From: Acinetobacter colistiniresistens
GTDB taxonomy: Bacteria; Pseudomonadota; Gammaproteobacteria; Pseudomonadales; Moraxellaceae
Direction: 5' to 3'
Assembly: GCF_024582815.1 (NCBI RefSeq)
Contig: NZ_CP102099.1
Location: forward strand, 3,801,172 to 3,865,171
DNA length: 64,000 bases
Shown here: piece by piece, positions 1 through 12,524 of the stretch
Layout of the letters: the number at the start of each line of letters is the position of its first letter
Position numbering within the stretch: the stretch's first letter is position 1
Translations under genes and position numbers: made by a program
Notes under the pieces: model-generated
Told to the model about the DNA's origin: nothing
The model's input: the letters and a program-made list of their open reading frames with translations, nothing else
The model's database searches: none

Positions 1-1766
1 ATGGCAGGCAGTAACAACCATAACCCATCAACAGGATCACGACCTAAAATTTTCGCAATCAATAAATAAGGTTTTACAAATACGATGTTATACAAAGCAT
101 CGAAACCAAATGCAGTACGGCAAATATGTGCTAAACCTGAACCCAGAGAGGTCTGAGCAAATGATTTCACTGCACCATACGCAAAGGCAAACAAGAAGAT
201 ACCGACAGCTAAACCAACAAGGGCAACACCACTTGCTAAATGTTCAGCATGAGAAACGGCTGCTTCTAAGCTTTCAGGAACGATAAAACTTGGAATGCTT
301 GCAGCAGTCAATAACTTGGCTACTGGTGCTTGCAGGAAGTAACCAATGCCTGTTGACAACGCAGCAAGGATTGCAAGCGGCGCCCAGTAAGTCACACCAT
401 GAATCGCATGTGCATGGGTTTTCTCTTCACCAAAGAACACCACCCAGATTAAACGGAAGGTATAAATAGAGGTTAAGAATGCACCTGCAACACCCACCCA
501 GTACAAGGTATGGTAAAGCGGAAGGTTGGCAATAGCCGATTGAGCATATACCGCGCCCAAGATCGCATCTTTAGAGAAGAAGCCAACCGTCACGATTGGA
601 AGTGCTGCCAATGCGCCACCACCGATCACGAAACACCAGAATACAAATGGAATCTTATGACGTAATCCACCCATTTTGAAAATGTTTTGTTCATGATGAC
701 ATGCAAGAATTACGGCACCTGAAGAAAGGAACAATAACGCTTTGAAGAATGCGTGAGCCAACATGTGGAATAAGCCCGCTTGGTATGCTTCCGCACCCAC
801 CGCCATAAACATATAACCGAGCTGACTCATGGTTGAGTAAGCCAAGATACGTTTGATATCGGTTTGAACCAAGGCCGCAAAGCCAGCAACCAGCAAAGTC
901 ACAGCACCAGTAATCGAAATGAACTGCATCACTGCTGGCGCCATTTCCATCACAGAGAACATACGGCAGCATAAGTACACACCTGCTGTGACCATGGTCG
1001 CAGCATGGATCAATGCAGATACTGGTGTAGGACCAGCCATCGCATCGGCTAACCAAGTTTGTAATGGAATCTGCGCTGATTTACCTGCCGCACCCAAGAA
1101 CAACATCAATGCTGTCCAGATCGACAATGATGAACTTTGTGTCATCACAGTCGCTGCATTTTCAACAATGTACTGGGTATTCAACGTACCAAACTGTTGA
1201 TAGAGCAAGAACAGTGCGATGAGTAAGAAAACGTCACCCACACGTGTTACGGTAAATGCCTTGATTGCTGCCCAACCATTTGCAAGGTTCGAGTAGTAGA
1301 AACCAATCAACAGGTATGAACACAGACCTACACCTTCCCAACCCAAGAACAATAACGCCAGGTTATCGCCGAGTACCAACAACAACATGCTGGCAACGAA
1401 CAGGTTGAAATAAGAGAAGAAACGTGCGTAATCTTCTTCACCACGCATATACCAAGATGCGAAGATGTGAATCAGGAAACCAACACCCGTGATCATGCCT
1501 GTCATCAGTAATGACAAACCATCAAGGTGCAAGCTGATACCTGGCTCAAAACCGCCAACACTGAACCATGTCCATAGGTGTTGAACAAAAACAGTTTGGC
1601 CGCTGCTGGTAAATGCAAGACCCGCAATTAAAGCGAATAACGCAGACAAACCGACTGAACCAACACCAATAATAGCTGCCAGGTTTTCAGACAGTTTATT
1701 ACGCCCTGCCGCCAAGAGGATAAAACCAATGAGCGGAAATAAAATGGTTAAATATAATGTACTCAT
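1..1766 (-). CDS. nuoL: NADH-quinone oxidoreductase subunit L (partial, runs off left edge)
   Basis: Antiporter-like membrane subunit of complex I that carries a proton channel and the long lateral helix. The minus frame opens with ATG at 1764-1766 and stays open to the left edge, giving about 588 codons of a family usually near 610-640 residues, so only the C-terminus is missing. The translation begins [18 protein letters not shown] and contains the typical motifs [36 protein letters not shown] and [12 protein letters not shown], with many hydrophobic segments. Its ATG overlaps the nuoK stop by 4 bases (ATGA), which suggests translational coupling as the last visible gene of the nuo operon. 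Confidence 0.96.
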   Translation of the reverse strand, partial: MSTLYLTILFPLIGFILLAAGRNKLSENLAAIIGVGSVGLSALFALIAGLAFTSSGQTVFVQHLWTWFSVGGFEPGISLHLDGLSLLMTGMITGVGFLIHIFASWYMRGEEDYARFFSYFNLFVASMLLLVLGDNLALLFLGWEGVGLCSYLLIGFYYSNLANGWAAIKAFTVTRVGDVFLLIALFLLYQQFGTLNTQYIVENAATVMTQSSSLSIWTALMLFLGAAGKSAQIPLQTWLADAMAGPTPVSALIHAATMVTAGVYLCCRMFSVMEMAPAVMQFISITGAVTLLVAGFAALVQTDIKRILAYSTMSQLGYMFMAVGAEAYQAGLFHMLAHAFFKALLFLSSGAVILACHHEQNIFKMGGLRHKIPFVFWCFVIGGGALAALPIVTVGFFSKDAILGAVYAQSAIANLPLYHTLYWVGVAGAFLTSIYTFRLIWVVFFGEEKTHAHAIHGVTYWAPLAILAALSTGIGYFLQAPVAKLLTAASIPSFIVPESLEAAVSHAEHLASGVALVGLAVGIFLFAFAYGAVKSFAQTSLGSGLAHICRTAFGFDALYNIVFVKPYLLIAKILGRDPVDGLWLLLPA

Positions 1767-2071
1767 CCGCGCATCTCACTAGCAGCATCCACATCCAGAT
1801 GATGGAAGCGATGATAAAACTGAAGGACGATCGCAAGACCGATACATGCCTCTGCTGCAGCAAGCGTCAAAATCAGAATGAACATGATCTGTCCATCTGG
1901 CTGTGCCCAAACGCTACCCGCTAAAACGAATGCCAGCGCAGCGGCATTCATCATCACTTCAAGGCTCATTAGCATAAATAAAAGGTTACGTCGCACCATT
2001 ACACCGTAAAAACCCAGTGCAAAAAGGATGGTTGCAACGATCAAACCATGTTCTAAAGGGATGTGTCCCAT
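1763..2071 (-). CDS. nuoK: NADH-quinone oxidoreductase subunit K
   Basis: Small membrane subunit of complex I (MrpC-like) that helps form the proton path next to NuoJ. It has 102 residues, the usual family length, and three hydrophobic segments. Glu residues sit inside the second and third segments (SLEVMMNAA and [12 protein letters not shown]), matching the conserved buried carboxylates of NuoK. Its start shares one base with the nuoJ stop (TAATG), and its stop overlaps nuoL by four bases. It lies deep in the nuo operon with no separate promoter visible. Confidence 0.97.
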   Translation of the reverse strand: MGHIPLEHGLIVATILFALGFYGVMVRRNLLFMLMSLEVMMNAAALAFVLAGSVWAQPDGQIMFILILTLAAAEACIGLAIVLQFYHRFHHLDVDAASEMRG

Positions 2072-2592
2072 TATTCTTTATCCTCTTCTGCACCTGGTTC
2101 ACGTTTGCCTAAGTGGAATGCTGCAACCAGTGCTGCAAGCAATAACATCGCGGCAACTTCTACCAATAATAGATAGTGAGTAAATAGCGCTTGACCGACA
2201 GCTTTCGGACCTACAATTTCTGTCCCCATAGGTGCAGAAATTGTGGTGTATTCACCACCCAGCATCCACACCAAGATCAAAGCCAATAAAAAGCTCATCA
2301 GTGCAGGAAAAGCCCAAGCGTCTGAACTCAACCATTTACGCTCTTGTTCAATGGTTTCTTGTCCAAGATTCAGCATCATTACAACAAAAACGAACAAGAC
2401 CATGATGGCACCAGCATAAACGATGATCTCAAGGGCAGCCGCGAACGGCGCACCCACGATCATGAAAATACCAGCAACCGCTAGAAGAGAAACGATCAAA
2501 CTTAACAGTGCATGCACTGGATTCGTATTGGTTACAACACGAATCGTCGAAACGATGGCCACAAGTGCCATCAAATAAAATGGCCACATCAT
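2071..2592 (-). CDS. nuoJ: NADH-quinone oxidoreductase subunit J
   Basis: Membrane subunit of complex I; its third helix is part of the coupling element near the quinone cavity. The protein has 173 residues and five predicted membrane segments. The conserved segment [20 protein letters not shown] is present around residues 55-74. The last dozen residues are charged and presumably cytoplasmic. It overlaps nuoI by four bases upstream and nuoK by one base downstream, as expected for tightly coupled nuo genes. Confidence 0.97.
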   Translation of the reverse strand: MMWPFYLMALVAIVSTIRVVTNTNPVHALLSLIVSLLAVAGIFMIVGAPFAAALEIIVYAGAIMVLFVFVVMMLNLGQETIEQERKWLSSDAWAFPALMSFLLALILVWMLGGEYTTISAPMGTEIVGPKAVGQALFTHYLLLVEVAAMLLLAALVAAFHLGKREPGAEEDKE

Positions 2593-3131
2593 GGTAATAA
2601 GCTCCGTACATCTACTGGTGCACTTTCTTTCTGTGCTTGACCTTTTTCTTTGCCACTTACCGCCATACCGGTAACACGGTAGAAGTTGTAGTCAGGATAT
2701 TTACCCGGTCCAGAAATGAGTAAGTTTTCTTTTTCATAAACCAAGTCTTGACGTACATATTCACCCAGTTCGAAATCCGGGGTCAACTGAATGGCAGTCG
2801 TTGGACATGCTTCTTCACACATACCGCAGAAAATACAGCGTGAGAAGTTGATACGGAAAAATTCTGGATACCAACGTCCATCTTCTTTTTCCGCTTTCTG
2901 TAATGAAATACAGCCAACAGGACAAGCAACCGCACACAGGTTACATGCCACACAGCGCTCTTCACCATCCGGGTCACGTGTTAATACGATACGACCACGA
3001 TAGCGTGGAGGTGCAATTTGTTCACCTGGTACTTCTGGATATAAGATCGTGTCACGTTTACGTGTGACATGGCTGAACACCATCCATAACGAACGTACAA
3101 TCGATCCAAAGCCAGCTAGAATTTTATACAT
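2589..3131 (-). CDS. nuoI: NADH-quinone oxidoreductase subunit I (two 4Fe-4S clusters)
   Basis: Peripheral-arm subunit that passes electrons through clusters N6a and N6b toward NuoB. The 180-residue protein shows two ferredoxin-type motifs, [15 protein letters not shown] at residues 60-74 and [12 protein letters not shown] from residue 99, each with the four cysteines needed for a 4Fe-4S cluster. An amphipathic N-terminal stretch (about residues 1-20) fits membrane-surface attachment. The gene lies 18 bases after nuoH and its stop overlaps the nuoJ start. Confidence 0.97.
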   Translation of the reverse strand: MYKILAGFGSIVRSLWMVFSHVTRKRDTILYPEVPGEQIAPPRYRGRIVLTRDPDGEERCVACNLCAVACPVGCISLQKAEKEDGRWYPEFFRINFSRCIFCGMCEEACPTTAIQLTPDFELGEYVRQDLVYEKENLLISGPGKYPDYNFYRVTGMAVSGKEKGQAQKESAPVDVRSLLP

Positions 3132-3149
3132 TTTGTACTCCCTGCTGTC

Positions 3150-4166
3150 CTAGGCCTGATTCATCAGAATCACAGCACCAGTCACTAACAAGTTGACCAA
3201 CGCCAATGGCAAACAAACTTTCCAACCAAAGTTCATCACTTGGTCATAACGAGGACGCATTAACGAACCACGTGCCAAGACAAACATCATTACAAAGAAT
3301 GCTGTTTTAATCACGAACCAGAATAATGGTGGAACAAATGGAATTTCCAAGTTGAATGGTGCAAGCCATCCGCCGAAGAATAAGGTGACGATCAAGGCAG
3401 AGATCAATACCACGTTGACATATTCCGCAACGAAGAACATCCCCCACTTCATACCACCATATTCGACATGGTAACCTTCGGCCAATTCTTGCTCAGCTTC
3501 TGGTTGGTCAAATGGATGACGATGCGTAACGGCAACACCCGCAACCACAAAGATCAAGAAACCTAAGAATTGAGGAATGATGAACCACATATCACGTTGT
3601 GCTTCAACGATTTCACGAAGGTTGAATGAGCCTGCAATTGCAACCACACCCATCAACGAGATACCCAAGAACACTTCATAAGAAATGGTTTGAGCGGCAG
3701 AACGAAGACCACCAAGTAATGAGTATTTGTTGTTAGACGCCCAGCCACCAAATAACACTGCATAGACTGCAATACCCGCCATTGCCATAAAGAACAATAG
3801 ACCGATACTCATATCCGCAACGCCCAGTGTAGGGCTTACTGGAATGACCATAAACGAAAGTACCGCAGTTGCCATCGCAACGGCTGGTGCTAAACGGAAC
3901 GTGAGCTTATCAGCAAACTTTGGTGTCCAGTCTTCTTTGAACATGATCTTGAGCATGTCGGCAACAATCTGGAACATACCGCCAGGACCAACACGGTTTG
4001 GACCGTAACGATCTTGCCATAATGCCAAGAGACGACGCTCAATAAATGACATTAACGCAGCAACCAAAACCACCACCAGCAAGATCACCACGGCTTGAAT
4101 CACTGAATAAGCGATTGGCCAGTTCTCAGCCCAAAGTGGCGTTTGACGTATAATTTCTTGATTCAT
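3150..4166 (-). CDS. nuoH: NADH-quinone oxidoreductase subunit H
   Basis: Membrane subunit that links the peripheral and membrane arms of complex I and forms much of the quinone entry site. It has 338 residues and about eight hydrophobic helices. Family signatures are visible: [20 protein letters not shown] near residues 41-60, and an acidic loop with [19 protein letters not shown] around residues 218-236. It starts three bases after the nuoG stop, so the two are almost certainly translated from the same message. Confidence 0.97.
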   Translation of the reverse strand: MNQEIIRQTPLWAENWPIAYSVIQAVVILLVVVLVAALMSFIERRLLALWQDRYGPNRVGPGGMFQIVADMLKIMFKEDWTPKFADKLTFRLAPAVAMATAVLSFMVIPVSPTLGVADMSIGLLFFMAMAGIAVYAVLFGGWASNNKYSLLGGLRSAAQTISYEVFLGISLMGVVAIAGSFNLREIVEAQRDMWFIIPQFLGFLIFVVAGVAVTHRHPFDQPEAEQELAEGYHVEYGGMKWGMFFVAEYVNVVLISALIVTLFFGGWLAPFNLEIPFVPPLFWFVIKTAFFVMMFVLARGSLMRPRYDQVMNFGWKVCLPLALVNLLVTGAVILMNQA

Positions 4167-4169
4167 GAA

Positions 4170-6854
4170 TTACACTCCTACCGCCACAGACACAGGCTCT
4201 GCCAATGAAACTGTTGGTGCTAGACCAATTGGATAACCAATATAGCCTGTTGGTAAATATTCAATCACTTGTACAGGTAAGCTGATGCTAGTTTCGCCCG
4301 CTTGCACGGTAATACGCTGACCATCCTGAACATTTAAGCGAGTCGCATCTTGCTCACCCACCGCAAACATCGCTTCAGGAATGCGAGATTCCATTGCAGG
4401 TGTTTTGATAGTGAATTCACCAGAACCAAAGATATGGTGCATTGGCACAAGACGGAAACTTTCAGGGTTCACCACCACAGCGGTTGGTGCAACATAGCTA
4501 CGTGCAGGACGTTTAGCTAAACGATCAAATAGACGGATACCTGAATCACCACCTTTTAAGTGACCACCCACTTCATCTTGGTATTTGTTCCAAGCTTGTG
4601 GTGAGTTCCAGCCCGCAGACCATGCGAAAGGTACCAATGAAGATGCAGTCTGAGTTCCGACATAACCTTCCATCGAGAACGTTAATGCTGAATCCGGATC
4701 AGTCGGCTGTTTCGGTTCGTGAATCGATAACGGCGCACGAATTGCAGTACGACCTGAATAACGACGTGGTTCACGTGCAATCTTCAAGCCATGGATACGG
4801 TAACCCGCATCTGGTGCAACATCTTCGATTGCTGCAAGTACTGGTACATTCTTCACGATGTCTTCAATCACATCATCCAGCAATGTCCAGTCTACTGCTT
4901 TGCCTTTGAGACCTGTCTCAATGGCATGTAACCAGCGCCAAGATTCTTTGATCGCATATTCTGGCGTGTAGTAGCTTGGGTCATACACTTGGTAGAAACG
5001 TTGTGCACGGCCTTCTTGACTCACGACAGTACCATCACCTTCGGCAAAACTCGCTGCTGAAAGTACGATATCTGCAAGTTTCAAGGTTTCAGTTTCGCTA
5101 TGATCCAATACAATCACAGTTTCAGCTTTATCCAGTGCAGCTTTGACTTGTGCCACTGGTAAACGACGGGTTAAGTCATTTTCAACCACAACCACAGTAT
5201 CAAAGTCTTTTGCAAATGCTTGTTCTAGACTTAAGCCACCGAACAATGCCAAGCCCATTGAGTTCACTTCAGGAACAGTCAATGACAAGCCTGCATTTGC
5301 ACCGAGGTTCTGCGCAACTTGTGCCGCAGCTTCCATGATGGCAGGATCTTGTAAGCTGGTGCCCGAAATAATCAATGGCTTTTTCGCAGCTTTCAAATTA
5401 TCCGCAATGGTTTGCGCAAATGCTTTGGCATCATCCGCTAAACCAGACAGCGCTTCGCCTTTCACCGCAGCAGCAACTGCAAAACCTAAACGTGCGATAT
5501 CATTTGGTGATGCAACCACTTCACCTGTTGCCACATCCGCTAAACGCGTTTGCGTTGCAGCAAGGATATAGATTGGTGATTTTGCATCTTGACCAATACG
5601 TTGTACCGGTTCAGCCAACCAGTCTGGCGTACGTGTTGCAGCAGCCATTTCTTTAGCTTTGTTTTTCGCAGCTTGGCGAACAGATAAAGCCATACGTGGC
5701 GCAGTTTGTGTTAAGTCTTCACCCAAGATCAATACCGCATCATAGCTTTCAATTTCACGCATGTTCGGGTTATAGATACCCTGTGTTTGCATGATTGATG
5801 CGGCTAACTCAACCAAGTTCTGCTCTTTTTGAGACATCCCTGTTGAGTAGTTGTCTTGTCCAACCAATTCACGCAGTGCGTAGTTTGATTCCAAGCTTGC
5901 GCGTGGAGAACCAATTCCTAACACTTTTTTGCCTTTCAGCTGTGCAATCACTTGATCAAGCGCCTGATCAACGCTTACGGTTGCAACAGTTTCACCATTG
6001 CGGAACTGTGGTTGACGTGGACGATCTTCACGATTGACATAGCCTGTACCGAAACGACCTTTATCACACAGGAAGTATTGGTTCACAGAACCATTGAAAC
6101 GGTTTTCAACACGACGGATTTCGCCATAACGCTCACCCGGAGAGATGTTACAACCTGAAGAACAGCCGAAACATACGCTTGGCGCATATTGCATGTCCCA
6201 TTTACGGTTATAGCGTGCTGAATGGGTCTTGTCGGTAAATACACCTGTTGGACACACTTCAGTCAAGTTACCCGAAAATTCAGATTCTAAAGTACCTGAT
6301 TCTGGACGACCGAAATAAACACGTGACGCATTGGCATAGACACCAAAGTCGGTACCACCAGCATAGTCTTTGTAATAACGCACACAACGATAGCACGCGA
6401 TACAACGGTTCATCTCATGCGCAATAAACGAACCCAACTCTTGGTTATAGTGAGTCCGTTTAGTAAAGCGATAACGACGACGATCGTGTTGCGTCATCAC
6501 CGTCATATCTTGTAAATGACAGTGACCACCTTCTTCACAGACTGGACAGTCGTGTGGGTGGTTGGTCATCAAGAATTCAACGATCGACGCACGGAAATCC
6601 GTTGCTTCTTTGTCTTCAATCGAAATATAGGTATTGTCGGCAGCAGGTGTCATACATGACATCACCAAGCGTCCACGTGTATCCTCAGGATTTGCATACT
6701 GGGTCACCGCACATTGACGACAAGAACCAACAGAACCTAAGGATGGGTGCCAACAAAAATACGGGATGTCGATGCCAAGGCTGAGACATGCTTGAAGCAA
6801 GTTTTCTGAGCCGTTAACTTCATACGATTTTCCATCGACATGAATTGTAGCCAT
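4170..6854 (-). CDS. nuoG: NADH-quinone oxidoreductase subunit G (Fe-S / molybdopterin-fold)
   Basis: Largest peripheral-arm subunit, carrying several Fe-S clusters of the electron chain. In 894 residues I see an N-terminal 2Fe-2S ferredoxin domain ([18 protein letters not shown] near residues 33-50), a His/Cys cluster motif ([15 protein letters not shown] near 103-117), a 4Fe-4S motif ([11 protein letters not shown] near 150) and a CFGCSSGC motif near 228. The remainder is a molybdopterin-oxidoreductase-like fold that in this family binds no Mo cofactor. The C-terminal quarter is less conserved, as usual. The gene sits 11 bases after nuoF. Confidence 0.96.
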   Translation of the reverse strand: MATIHVDGKSYEVNGSENLLQACLSLGIDIPYFCWHPSLGSVGSCRQCAVTQYANPEDTRGRLVMSCMTPAADNTYISIEDKEATDFRASIVEFLMTNHPHDCPVCEEGGHCHLQDMTVMTQHDRRRYRFTKRTHYNQELGSFIAHEMNRCIACYRCVRYYKDYAGGTDFGVYANASRVYFGRPESGTLESEFSGNLTEVCPTGVFTDKTHSARYNRKWDMQYAPSVCFGCSSGCNISPGERYGEIRRVENRFNGSVNQYFLCDKGRFGTGYVNREDRPRQPQFRNGETVATVSVDQALDQVIAQLKGKKVLGIGSPRASLESNYALRELVGQDNYSTGMSQKEQNLVELAASIMQTQGIYNPNMREIESYDAVLILGEDLTQTAPRMALSVRQAAKNKAKEMAAATRTPDWLAEPVQRIGQDAKSPIYILAATQTRLADVATGEVVASPNDIARLGFAVAAAVKGEALSGLADDAKAFAQTIADNLKAAKKPLIISGTSLQDPAIMEAAAQVAQNLGANAGLSLTVPEVNSMGLALFGGLSLEQAFAKDFDTVVVVENDLTRRLPVAQVKAALDKAETVIVLDHSETETLKLADIVLSAASFAEGDGTVVSQEGRAQRFYQVYDPSYYTPEYAIKESWRWLHAIETGLKGKAVDWTLLDDVIEDIVKNVPVLAAIEDVAPDAGYRIHGLKIAREPRRYSGRTAIRAPLSIHEPKQPTDPDSALTFSMEGYVGTQTASSLVPFAWSAGWNSPQAWNKYQDEVGGHLKGGDSGIRLFDRLAKRPARSYVAPTAVVVNPESFRLVPMHHIFGSGEFTIKTPAMESRIPEAMFAVGEQDATRLNVQDGQRITVQAGETSISLPVQVIEYLPTGYIGYPIGLAPTVSLAEPVSVAVGV

Positions 6855-6865
6855 AGTCGAATTCC

Positions 6866-8191
6866 TTAAGCTTGTTCTACGTCTAGAGCTGGAGCATGGG
6901 TTTTAACCTTAGCTTCGAACTCGTTACGGAAATATTTAAGTGCGCCCATAAGCGGCTCCATCGCACCTGGTGCGTGAGCACAGAAAGTTTTACCGATCCA
7001 TAATTTACGCGTCAGTTCTTGTAAATGATCGATATCTTCTTTCTTACCTTCGCCTGCTTCCAGTGCTTTAAGCGCTTTCACTGCCCAAGGTAAACCATCA
7101 CGGCATGGTGTACAGAAACCACATGATTCACGCGCAAAGAATTCTTCTAAATTACGTGTTGCAGAAACCATACATTGGGTTTCATCCACCACCATGAGTA
7201 AACACGTTCCCAAACGAGAACCTGCTTTCATGATCGTTTCTGAATCCATTGGCAAATCAATGTGTTCGGCAGCCAAGAAGTCGGTTGATGCACCACCTGG
7301 TAACCATGCTTTCAGGGTTAGACCGTCGCGCATACCACCCGCATGCTCTTCAATCACTTCACGCGCAGTTGTACCAAATGGTAGTTCCCAAAGGCCCGGG
7401 AATTTAACTTTGCCTGATGCACCATAAATCTTGGTGCCTGGATCTTTTGATTTACCCGCAGACAGGTTGATATACCACTCTGGGCCACGCAACATGATCG
7501 CTGGCAAGTTATTGTAGGTTTCAACGTTGTTGACAATCGTTGGACGACCCCATGCCCCTGCTACTTGCGGGAATGGCGGTTTGGTACGCGGATTGGCGCG
7601 GCGACCTTCAAGCGAGTTGATCAATGCAGTTTCTTCACCACAGATATAACGACCTGCGCCTGTGTGAACGTGCATATCAAAGTTCCAGCCTGTTCCAAGG
7701 ATGTTGTCACCCAAGTAACCTTTGGCACGGATTTGCTCTAATGCTTCATTTAAGTATTGAGCCGCTTCAACATATTCACCACGGATGAAGATATAACCTT
7801 GAGTTGCTTCTAAGGTGTAACCTGCAATCAACATGCCTTCGATCAATTGATGAGGAAGTTTTTCCATCAACAAACGGTCTTTAAAGGTACCTGGTTCCAT
7901 TTCATCGGCATTACAGATCAAATAGCGTGGCCCGCCATCATTTGGCGCCATCAATGACCATTTAATCCCTGCTGGGAAACCTGCACCACCACGACCTTTA
8001 ACAGTCGCAGCTTTAATGACTTCAAGTACATCTTTTGGTGGCATGCTCAAGGCTTTTTTAAAGCCAGCATAGCCTTCTAGTGCTTCGTACTCATCTGCCG
8101 CACGAACAAATTCTTGTTTGCTCAAACGCCAAGTCAATGGATGCGTTTCTGGGTTACCGTCGCCATAGATTGGTTTTGGTTCAGTATTCAT
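6866..8191 (-). CDS. nuoF: NADH-quinone oxidoreductase subunit F (NADH/FMN site)
   Basis: Binds NADH and FMN and starts electron transfer in complex I. The 441-residue protein contains the glycine-rich nucleotide motif [10 protein letters not shown] at residues 66-75, the segment [15 protein letters not shown] and, toward the C-terminus, the 4Fe-4S (N3) motif [12 protein letters not shown] followed by a distant Cys (FCAHAPGA). Its ATG overlaps the nuoE stop by four bases, consistent with paired production of the NuoE/NuoF dimer. Confidence 0.97.
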   Translation of the reverse strand: MNTEPKPIYGDGNPETHPLTWRLSKQEFVRAADEYEALEGYAGFKKALSMPPKDVLEVIKAATVKGRGGAGFPAGIKWSLMAPNDGGPRYLICNADEMEPGTFKDRLLMEKLPHQLIEGMLIAGYTLEATQGYIFIRGEYVEAAQYLNEALEQIRAKGYLGDNILGTGWNFDMHVHTGAGRYICGEETALINSLEGRRANPRTKPPFPQVAGAWGRPTIVNNVETYNNLPAIMLRGPEWYINLSAGKSKDPGTKIYGASGKVKFPGLWELPFGTTAREVIEEHAGGMRDGLTLKAWLPGGASTDFLAAEHIDLPMDSETIMKAGSRLGTCLLMVVDETQCMVSATRNLEEFFARESCGFCTPCRDGLPWAVKALKALEAGEGKKEDIDHLQELTRKLWIGKTFCAHAPGAMEPLMGALKYFRNEFEAKVKTHAPALDVEQA

Positions 8192-8697
8192 ACATACTTC
8201 TCCAATAACTGTTTAACCGATGAAACGTCCACGAGACCGTGAGTATCTTCATCAATCATTAAAGTTGGACCTTTATCGCAGTTGCCTAAACAGCAAATTG
8301 GGAGCAAGGTAAAACGACCATCTGCGGTGGTTTGTCCATACTGGATACCCAACTCGCGCTGGAACGCTTCTGCCAAAGTTTCTGCACCCATCAAGAAGCA
8401 TGCAATTGAGTCACACAATAGAATCACATGACGGCCAACAGGTTGACGGTAGATACGGTTATAGAAAGTTGCAACACCTTCCAGATCCGCTACGCTCATG
8501 GTCAATAGCTGTGCAATCGCATTCATCTGTGCATCATCTACCCAGCCATTACGGCGTTGTACACACTTCAAGGCATCCAAAGATGCTGCACGTGGGTACG
8601 GGTAATGACCAATGTGATGTTCGATGTCATGAATTTCGTCCGCAGTCAAAATCCCTTCAACATTCACACGTGGTTTTTTATCAGTCAAAATCATCAT
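8188..8697 (-). CDS. nuoE: NADH-quinone oxidoreductase subunit E (2Fe-2S)
   Basis: Thioredoxin-fold subunit carrying the 2Fe-2S cluster N1a beside NuoF. The 169-residue protein has the four cluster cysteines as LLCDSIAC and LPICCLGNC, the expected C-x4-C and C-x3-C spacing. Two adjacent ATGs occur; the first (8697) follows an AGGGG ribosome binding site at suitable distance, so I use it. It lies 12 bases after nuoCD. Confidence 0.97.
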   Translation of the reverse strand: MMILTDKKPRVNVEGILTADEIHDIEHHIGHYPYPRAASLDALKCVQRRNGWVDDAQMNAIAQLLTMSVADLEGVATFYNRIYRQPVGRHVILLCDSIACFLMGAETLAEAFQRELGIQYGQTTADGRFTLLPICCLGNCDKGPTLMIDEDTHGLVDVSSVKQLLEKYV

Positions 8698-8709
8698 AAT
8701 CGTTTACCC

Positions 8710-10497
8710 CTAGCGATCCACGTCAGCCATAACCACGTCAATGGTTGCCAAATAAATGATCAGGTCAGAAACCAAACTGCCATTAATCACTGAAGGCATT
8801 TGCTGTAAATGCGTGAACGTTGGTGTACGAATACGGGTACGGTAACTCATGGTTGACTTGTCAGAAGTGAGGTAATAGGTACTCGCACCCTTCACGACTT
8901 CAGTCATAAATGAAGACTCGCCCGCTGGCATTACAGGACCCCAAGATACGCTTAAGAAGTGCGTAATCAAGGTTTCAATATCTTGTAATGTCTTATCTTT
9001 CGGTGGTGGAACAGCCAATGGATGATCCGCTTTATATGGACCAGATGGCATGTTGTCCAAGCACTGCTGAATGATTTTCAATGATTCAGTAATTTCACGG
9101 AAGTGAACCAGTACACGTGCATAGGCATCGCCTTCGTATTCCACTGGAATATCAAAGTCGAAGTTTTCATAACCACTGTATGGACGATATTTACGCACGT
9201 CGAAATCAATACCCGTTGCACGTAAACCTGTCCCTGTCACACCCCAAGCCAATGCAGATTTCGCATCGTATTGCGCAACGTTGCGGGTACGACCGATAAA
9301 GACTGAGTTTTTAAGCGCAGCAGTGTAGTACTCGTTCAAACGCTTCGGCATCCACTCTAGCAATTCTTTAACAAGTTTTTGCCAGTTGTTTGGAAGGTCA
9401 TGTGCTGTACCGCCGATACGGAACCATGCTGGATGCATACGGTAACCGGTAATCGCTTCAACGATGTCATAGACTTTTTGACGGTCTGCGAACATATAGA
9501 ATACAGGGGTCATACCGCCCGCATCCTGAATCGCGGTACCACAGAATAATAAGTGGTTATTGATACGGAATAACTCGTTCAACATCACACGAATCACTTG
9601 TGCACGCTCAGGGACTTTAATCCCTGCCATTTGCTCAACAGCCATCACATATGGCATGTTTTGCGCACAACCACCCAAGTAATCGACACGATCGGTATAC
9701 GGAATGAATGAATGCCAGGTTTGACGTTCAGCCATCTTTTCCACACCACGGTGGTGATAACCGATATCAGGCACACAGTCTTTGACTTCTTCACCGTCCA
9801 ATTGTAAAACCACACGGAACGCACCATGCGCAGATGGATGGTTAGGACCCAAGTTCAGGAACATGAAGTCTTCGTCATCATTACCGCGTTTTAGCCCCCA
9901 GTCTTCTGGCACAAAGCGTAAGTGTTCTTGTTCGAAATCTTGCTTCGCTTGGTCTTGCATGTACGGGGTATATTCTGTCGCACGGGCAGAATATTCTTTA
10001 CGCAATGGATGACCTTCCCAATACGTCGGCAACAAGATACGACGGAGCATTGGGTGCCCTGCGAAATCGATACCAAACATATCGTAAGCTTCACGCTCGT
10101 ACCAGTTGGCATTTGGCCAGATATTGGTTGCGGTTGGGATGCTTAAATCATTTTCATTCAATGCAACTTTAATACGAATATCACTATTACGCTCAAGCGA
10201 TAACAAGTGATAGAACACAGTAAAGTCAGATGCTGGCAAACCGTCACGGTGAACACGTAAACGCTCATCGACCGCAGACAAGTCAAACAACATTACATAA
10301 GGACGTTCCACTTTACGGAGGAACATAAGGACTTCTTGCACGCGTGCGCGCTCAACCCAGACTGTTGGAAACTCTTCAAAAGTCGCCTGCACATAGAAGT
10401 TCTCACCAAATTTGGTTTTGAGCTCTTCTACGATTGCAAATGCTGGGCGTGAATCAACTGGAGTTGATTCTGGCATAGCAATGTCAGTTTCAGCCAT
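8710..10497 (-). CDS. nuoCD: Fused NADH-quinone oxidoreductase subunit C/D
   Basis: A single 595-residue protein joins NuoC (30 kDa, roughly residues 25-190, with [12 protein letters not shown]) to NuoD (49 kDa, roughly 205-595, with [14 protein letters not shown] and GVEKMAE). The fusion is standard in enterics and Acinetobacter. NuoD lines the quinone site together with NuoB. The sequence is uninterrupted and full length. An 88-base gap separates it from nuoB, larger than elsewhere in the operon, but no terminator is apparent there. Confidence 0.97.
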   Translation of the reverse strand: MAETDIAMPESTPVDSRPAFAIVEELKTKFGENFYVQATFEEFPTVWVERARVQEVLMFLRKVERPYVMLFDLSAVDERLRVHRDGLPASDFTVFYHLLSLERNSDIRIKVALNENDLSIPTATNIWPNANWYEREAYDMFGIDFAGHPMLRRILLPTYWEGHPLRKEYSARATEYTPYMQDQAKQDFEQEHLRFVPEDWGLKRGNDDEDFMFLNLGPNHPSAHGAFRVVLQLDGEEVKDCVPDIGYHHRGVEKMAERQTWHSFIPYTDRVDYLGGCAQNMPYVMAVEQMAGIKVPERAQVIRVMLNELFRINNHLLFCGTAIQDAGGMTPVFYMFADRQKVYDIVEAITGYRMHPAWFRIGGTAHDLPNNWQKLVKELLEWMPKRLNEYYTAALKNSVFIGRTRNVAQYDAKSALAWGVTGTGLRATGIDFDVRKYRPYSGYENFDFDIPVEYEGDAYARVLVHFREITESLKIIQQCLDNMPSGPYKADHPLAVPPPKDKTLQDIETLITHFLSVSWGPVMPAGESSFMTEVVKGASTYYLTSDKSTMSYRTRIRTPTFTHLQQMPSVINGSLVSDLIIYLATIDVVMADVDR

Positions 10498-10585
10498 TGG
10501 CTTGGCTTCCTATTTAATACAAATTTTGTCAATTTTCCCGACGACCATATTCATCATGGAATATGTCAAAAACTCATCGTTAAAA

Positions 10586-11263
10586 TTATTTAATGTCATC
10601 CATAGAGCGTAGGTTTTTCACCGCAATACGTTCCGCATTTTTACGGTCACGTTCTGGCATCATCTTTGGCTTATACACAGGCTGAAGATCATCACCAATA
10701 ACCGCTGAAAGTGGACGGCGCTCAAGCTGAATTTGGTCTTGCAATAACATCAATGCTTGGATCAATGCTTCTGGACGTGGCGGACAACCTGGGATGTACA
10801 CATCAACAGGAATAATTTTGTCTACGCCTTGAACCACTGAATAGATGTCGTACATACCACCTGAGTTAGCACAAGCACCCATCGAGATGACCCATTTAGG
10901 CTCAAGCATTTGTTCATACAAACGTTGGATTACAGGCGCCATTTTGACAAAGCAAGTCCCTGCAACAATCATCAAATCCGCTTGACGTGGTGAAGCTCGA
11001 ATCACCTCGGCACCAAAACGTGACAAGTCATGCACACCTGTTAATGTGGTTGCATATTCAACGTAGCAGCATGACGTACCAAAGTTAAATGGCCACAAAG
11101 AGTTTTTACGCCCCCAGTTCACGGCTGTATGCAACACATCCTCAAGACGTGTCATCATCACACTTTTATTCACTTCTTCCTCAAGTGGATCAGTGACGAT
11201 TTGACGATCTTGTAATGGATATTGATCGGCATCCGGATTCGCACGGGTTAAAGTATATTTCAT
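10586..11263 (-). CDS. nuoB: NADH-quinone oxidoreductase subunit B (cluster N2)
   Basis: Carries the terminal 4Fe-4S cluster N2 that reduces quinone. The 225-residue protein has the unusual adjacent cysteines in GTSCCYVEY plus the further ligands in GTCFVKMAP and [10 protein letters not shown]. Nothing is missing relative to the family. The gene follows nuoA by six bases, so both come from one transcript that begins upstream of 11821. Confidence 0.97.
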   Translation of the reverse strand: MKYTLTRANPDADQYPLQDRQIVTDPLEEEVNKSVMMTRLEDVLHTAVNWGRKNSLWPFNFGTSCCYVEYATTLTGVHDLSRFGAEVIRASPRQADLMIVAGTCFVKMAPVIQRLYEQMLEPKWVISMGACANSGGMYDIYSVVQGVDKIIPVDVYIPGCPPRPEALIQALMLLQDQIQLERRPLSAVIGDDLQPVYKPKMMPERDRKNAERIAVKNLRSMDDIK

Positions 11264-11269
11264 CCCGAC

Positions 11270-11821
11270 TTACTCCTGTTCAAATGATGATGTAGTCGGT
11301 GTTTTTGATTTAACACGACCAGAAGACTGTGCTGGAATATGACCAGTAGGATCGACAACTAACTCTTCAATGTTATTGAATCGCGTAATGTCAGCAATAT
11401 TCATATTTGGCGAACCAATTTTGGTTTTAACACCCGCTGCTTTACGACGATCCGAAGGAGCCCAGTTAAGTGCGCCAGTCGAAAGCTCATAAATCAAACC
11501 GATCAATAAAACTAAAATAAACACGGCAGCCGTTGCAAAACCCACCCAGCCGACTTCACGAACCGAAGTTGCCCAAGCGTAGAGATAGAGGGCTTCCAGA
11601 TCGAAAACCACAAAGAAAATTGCAACTAAATAGAATTTGGCTGACAGGCGGATACGAGCACCGCCCGCACCTACGACACCTGACTCAAACTGCTCTTGCT
11701 TTGCACGTCCCCATGCTTTACCCCCGAGGAGTAAGGGAACTGTCAGCATAAAAACGCAAAGAAATGTAACGCCGATCACGAAGGCAATTATTGCCCAATC
11801 GTATGGAGTAATGGCACTCAT
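11270..11821 (-). CDS. nuoA: NADH-quinone oxidoreductase subunit A
   Basis: First gene of the nuo operon; a small membrane subunit at the junction of the two arms. The 183-residue protein has three hydrophobic segments and the conserved stretch FYLVAIFFVVFDLEALYLY around residues 63-81. About 50 residues follow the last membrane segment, a longer C-terminal tail than the short NuoA forms. An AGGAG ribosome binding site precedes the ATG. The operon promoter must lie in 11822-12218, but I cannot place it with confidence. Confidence 0.95.
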   Translation of the reverse strand: MSAITPYDWAIIAFVIGVTFLCVFMLTVPLLLGGKAWGRAKQEQFESGVVGAGGARIRLSAKFYLVAIFFVVFDLEALYLYAWATSVREVGWVGFATAAVFILVLLIGLIYELSTGALNWAPSDRRKAAGVKTKIGSPNMNIADITRFNNIEELVVDPTGHIPAQSSGRVKSKTPTTSSFEQE

Positions 11822-12218
11822 GCGGGGATAACTCCTGGCAGGCCTATTTTTAACAAAGAATGTATGTATTGGCCTTCAAATACACCAAACACAAAATTAA
11901 TCCCGCCAATTGTACCTGATTTCTAATTTCTCATGCTAGTTGAAGCGCTTTAGTCTTTCGGATGATTTTGTCCTCAAATTTACGGATATATCCAAGATCA
12001 CGGTTAATTCACCCCTAAAAATCGAATTATCTAATCAAGAAGAGCATATTGATCATTTTTTTCTTTATGGGTGAATCAAAAACATTCGTATTTTAATCAA
12101 CATGCCCCAATATATTGCTGCACAAACTAAACCATTGCATTGGCGTAGTTTTATGGTGAAATTTTAAACAGAATTTATATAATAGCGCGACCTCATCTCG
12201 CCATAGAAACACGTCTCT
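11822..12218. other. Intergenic region between nuoA and the MASE1 remnant
   Basis: About 400 AT-rich bases with no credible gene. It must hold the minus-strand promoter of the nuo operon and the plus-strand promoter of the disrupted MASE1 gene. A perfect TATAAT hexamer lies at 12178-12183, 36 bases before the MASE1 ATG, but no good -35 hexamer stands 16-18 bases upstream of it. Confidence 0.5.
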
Positions 12219-12524
12219 ATGCCTCAAGCCCATGCAGTACTCAAACCACGCTCGCTTTTACAATTATTCGCATTCTTTACTGGGGTAATTCTGCTGTGCT
12301 GCCTCATTGGCATCGCCACCAGACACCTGACTTTTCTCGCCTCTTTCTGGCCTGCCAATTCGGTTCTGCTCGGGCTGCTGATTCGCTTTCCACACACCCG
12401 CCACCCGATCAGTTTTATTGGTGCAATCGTAGGATATTTGCTGGCGGACACCTTACAAGGGAATGGTAGATCGGTCACCTTTTTTTGCACGACCTTTAAT
12501 CAGAATAATAAAGCGATCCTTTGA
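12219..12524 (+). pseudogene. 5' fragment of a MASE1-domain membrane sensor gene
   Basis: The frame starts ATG at 12219 and encodes about 82 residues resembling the beginning of a MASE1 sensory membrane domain (hydrophobic helices, FWPANSVLLGLLIRFP, IGAIVGYLLADTLQG). MASE1 usually precedes a GGDEF or kinase output domain, but none follows here. After about base 12465 the meaningful sequence switches to another frame encoding the end of a glutathione S-transferase, and this frame runs on only to a stop at 12524. I read it as a broken gene: everything after the first two or three helices has been deleted. Confidence 0.7.

Noticed and set aside
919..1200. Frames on either strand overlapping nuoL
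   Set aside because: They are shadows of the nuoL coding sequence, which is clear by its motifs although it runs off the window edge.
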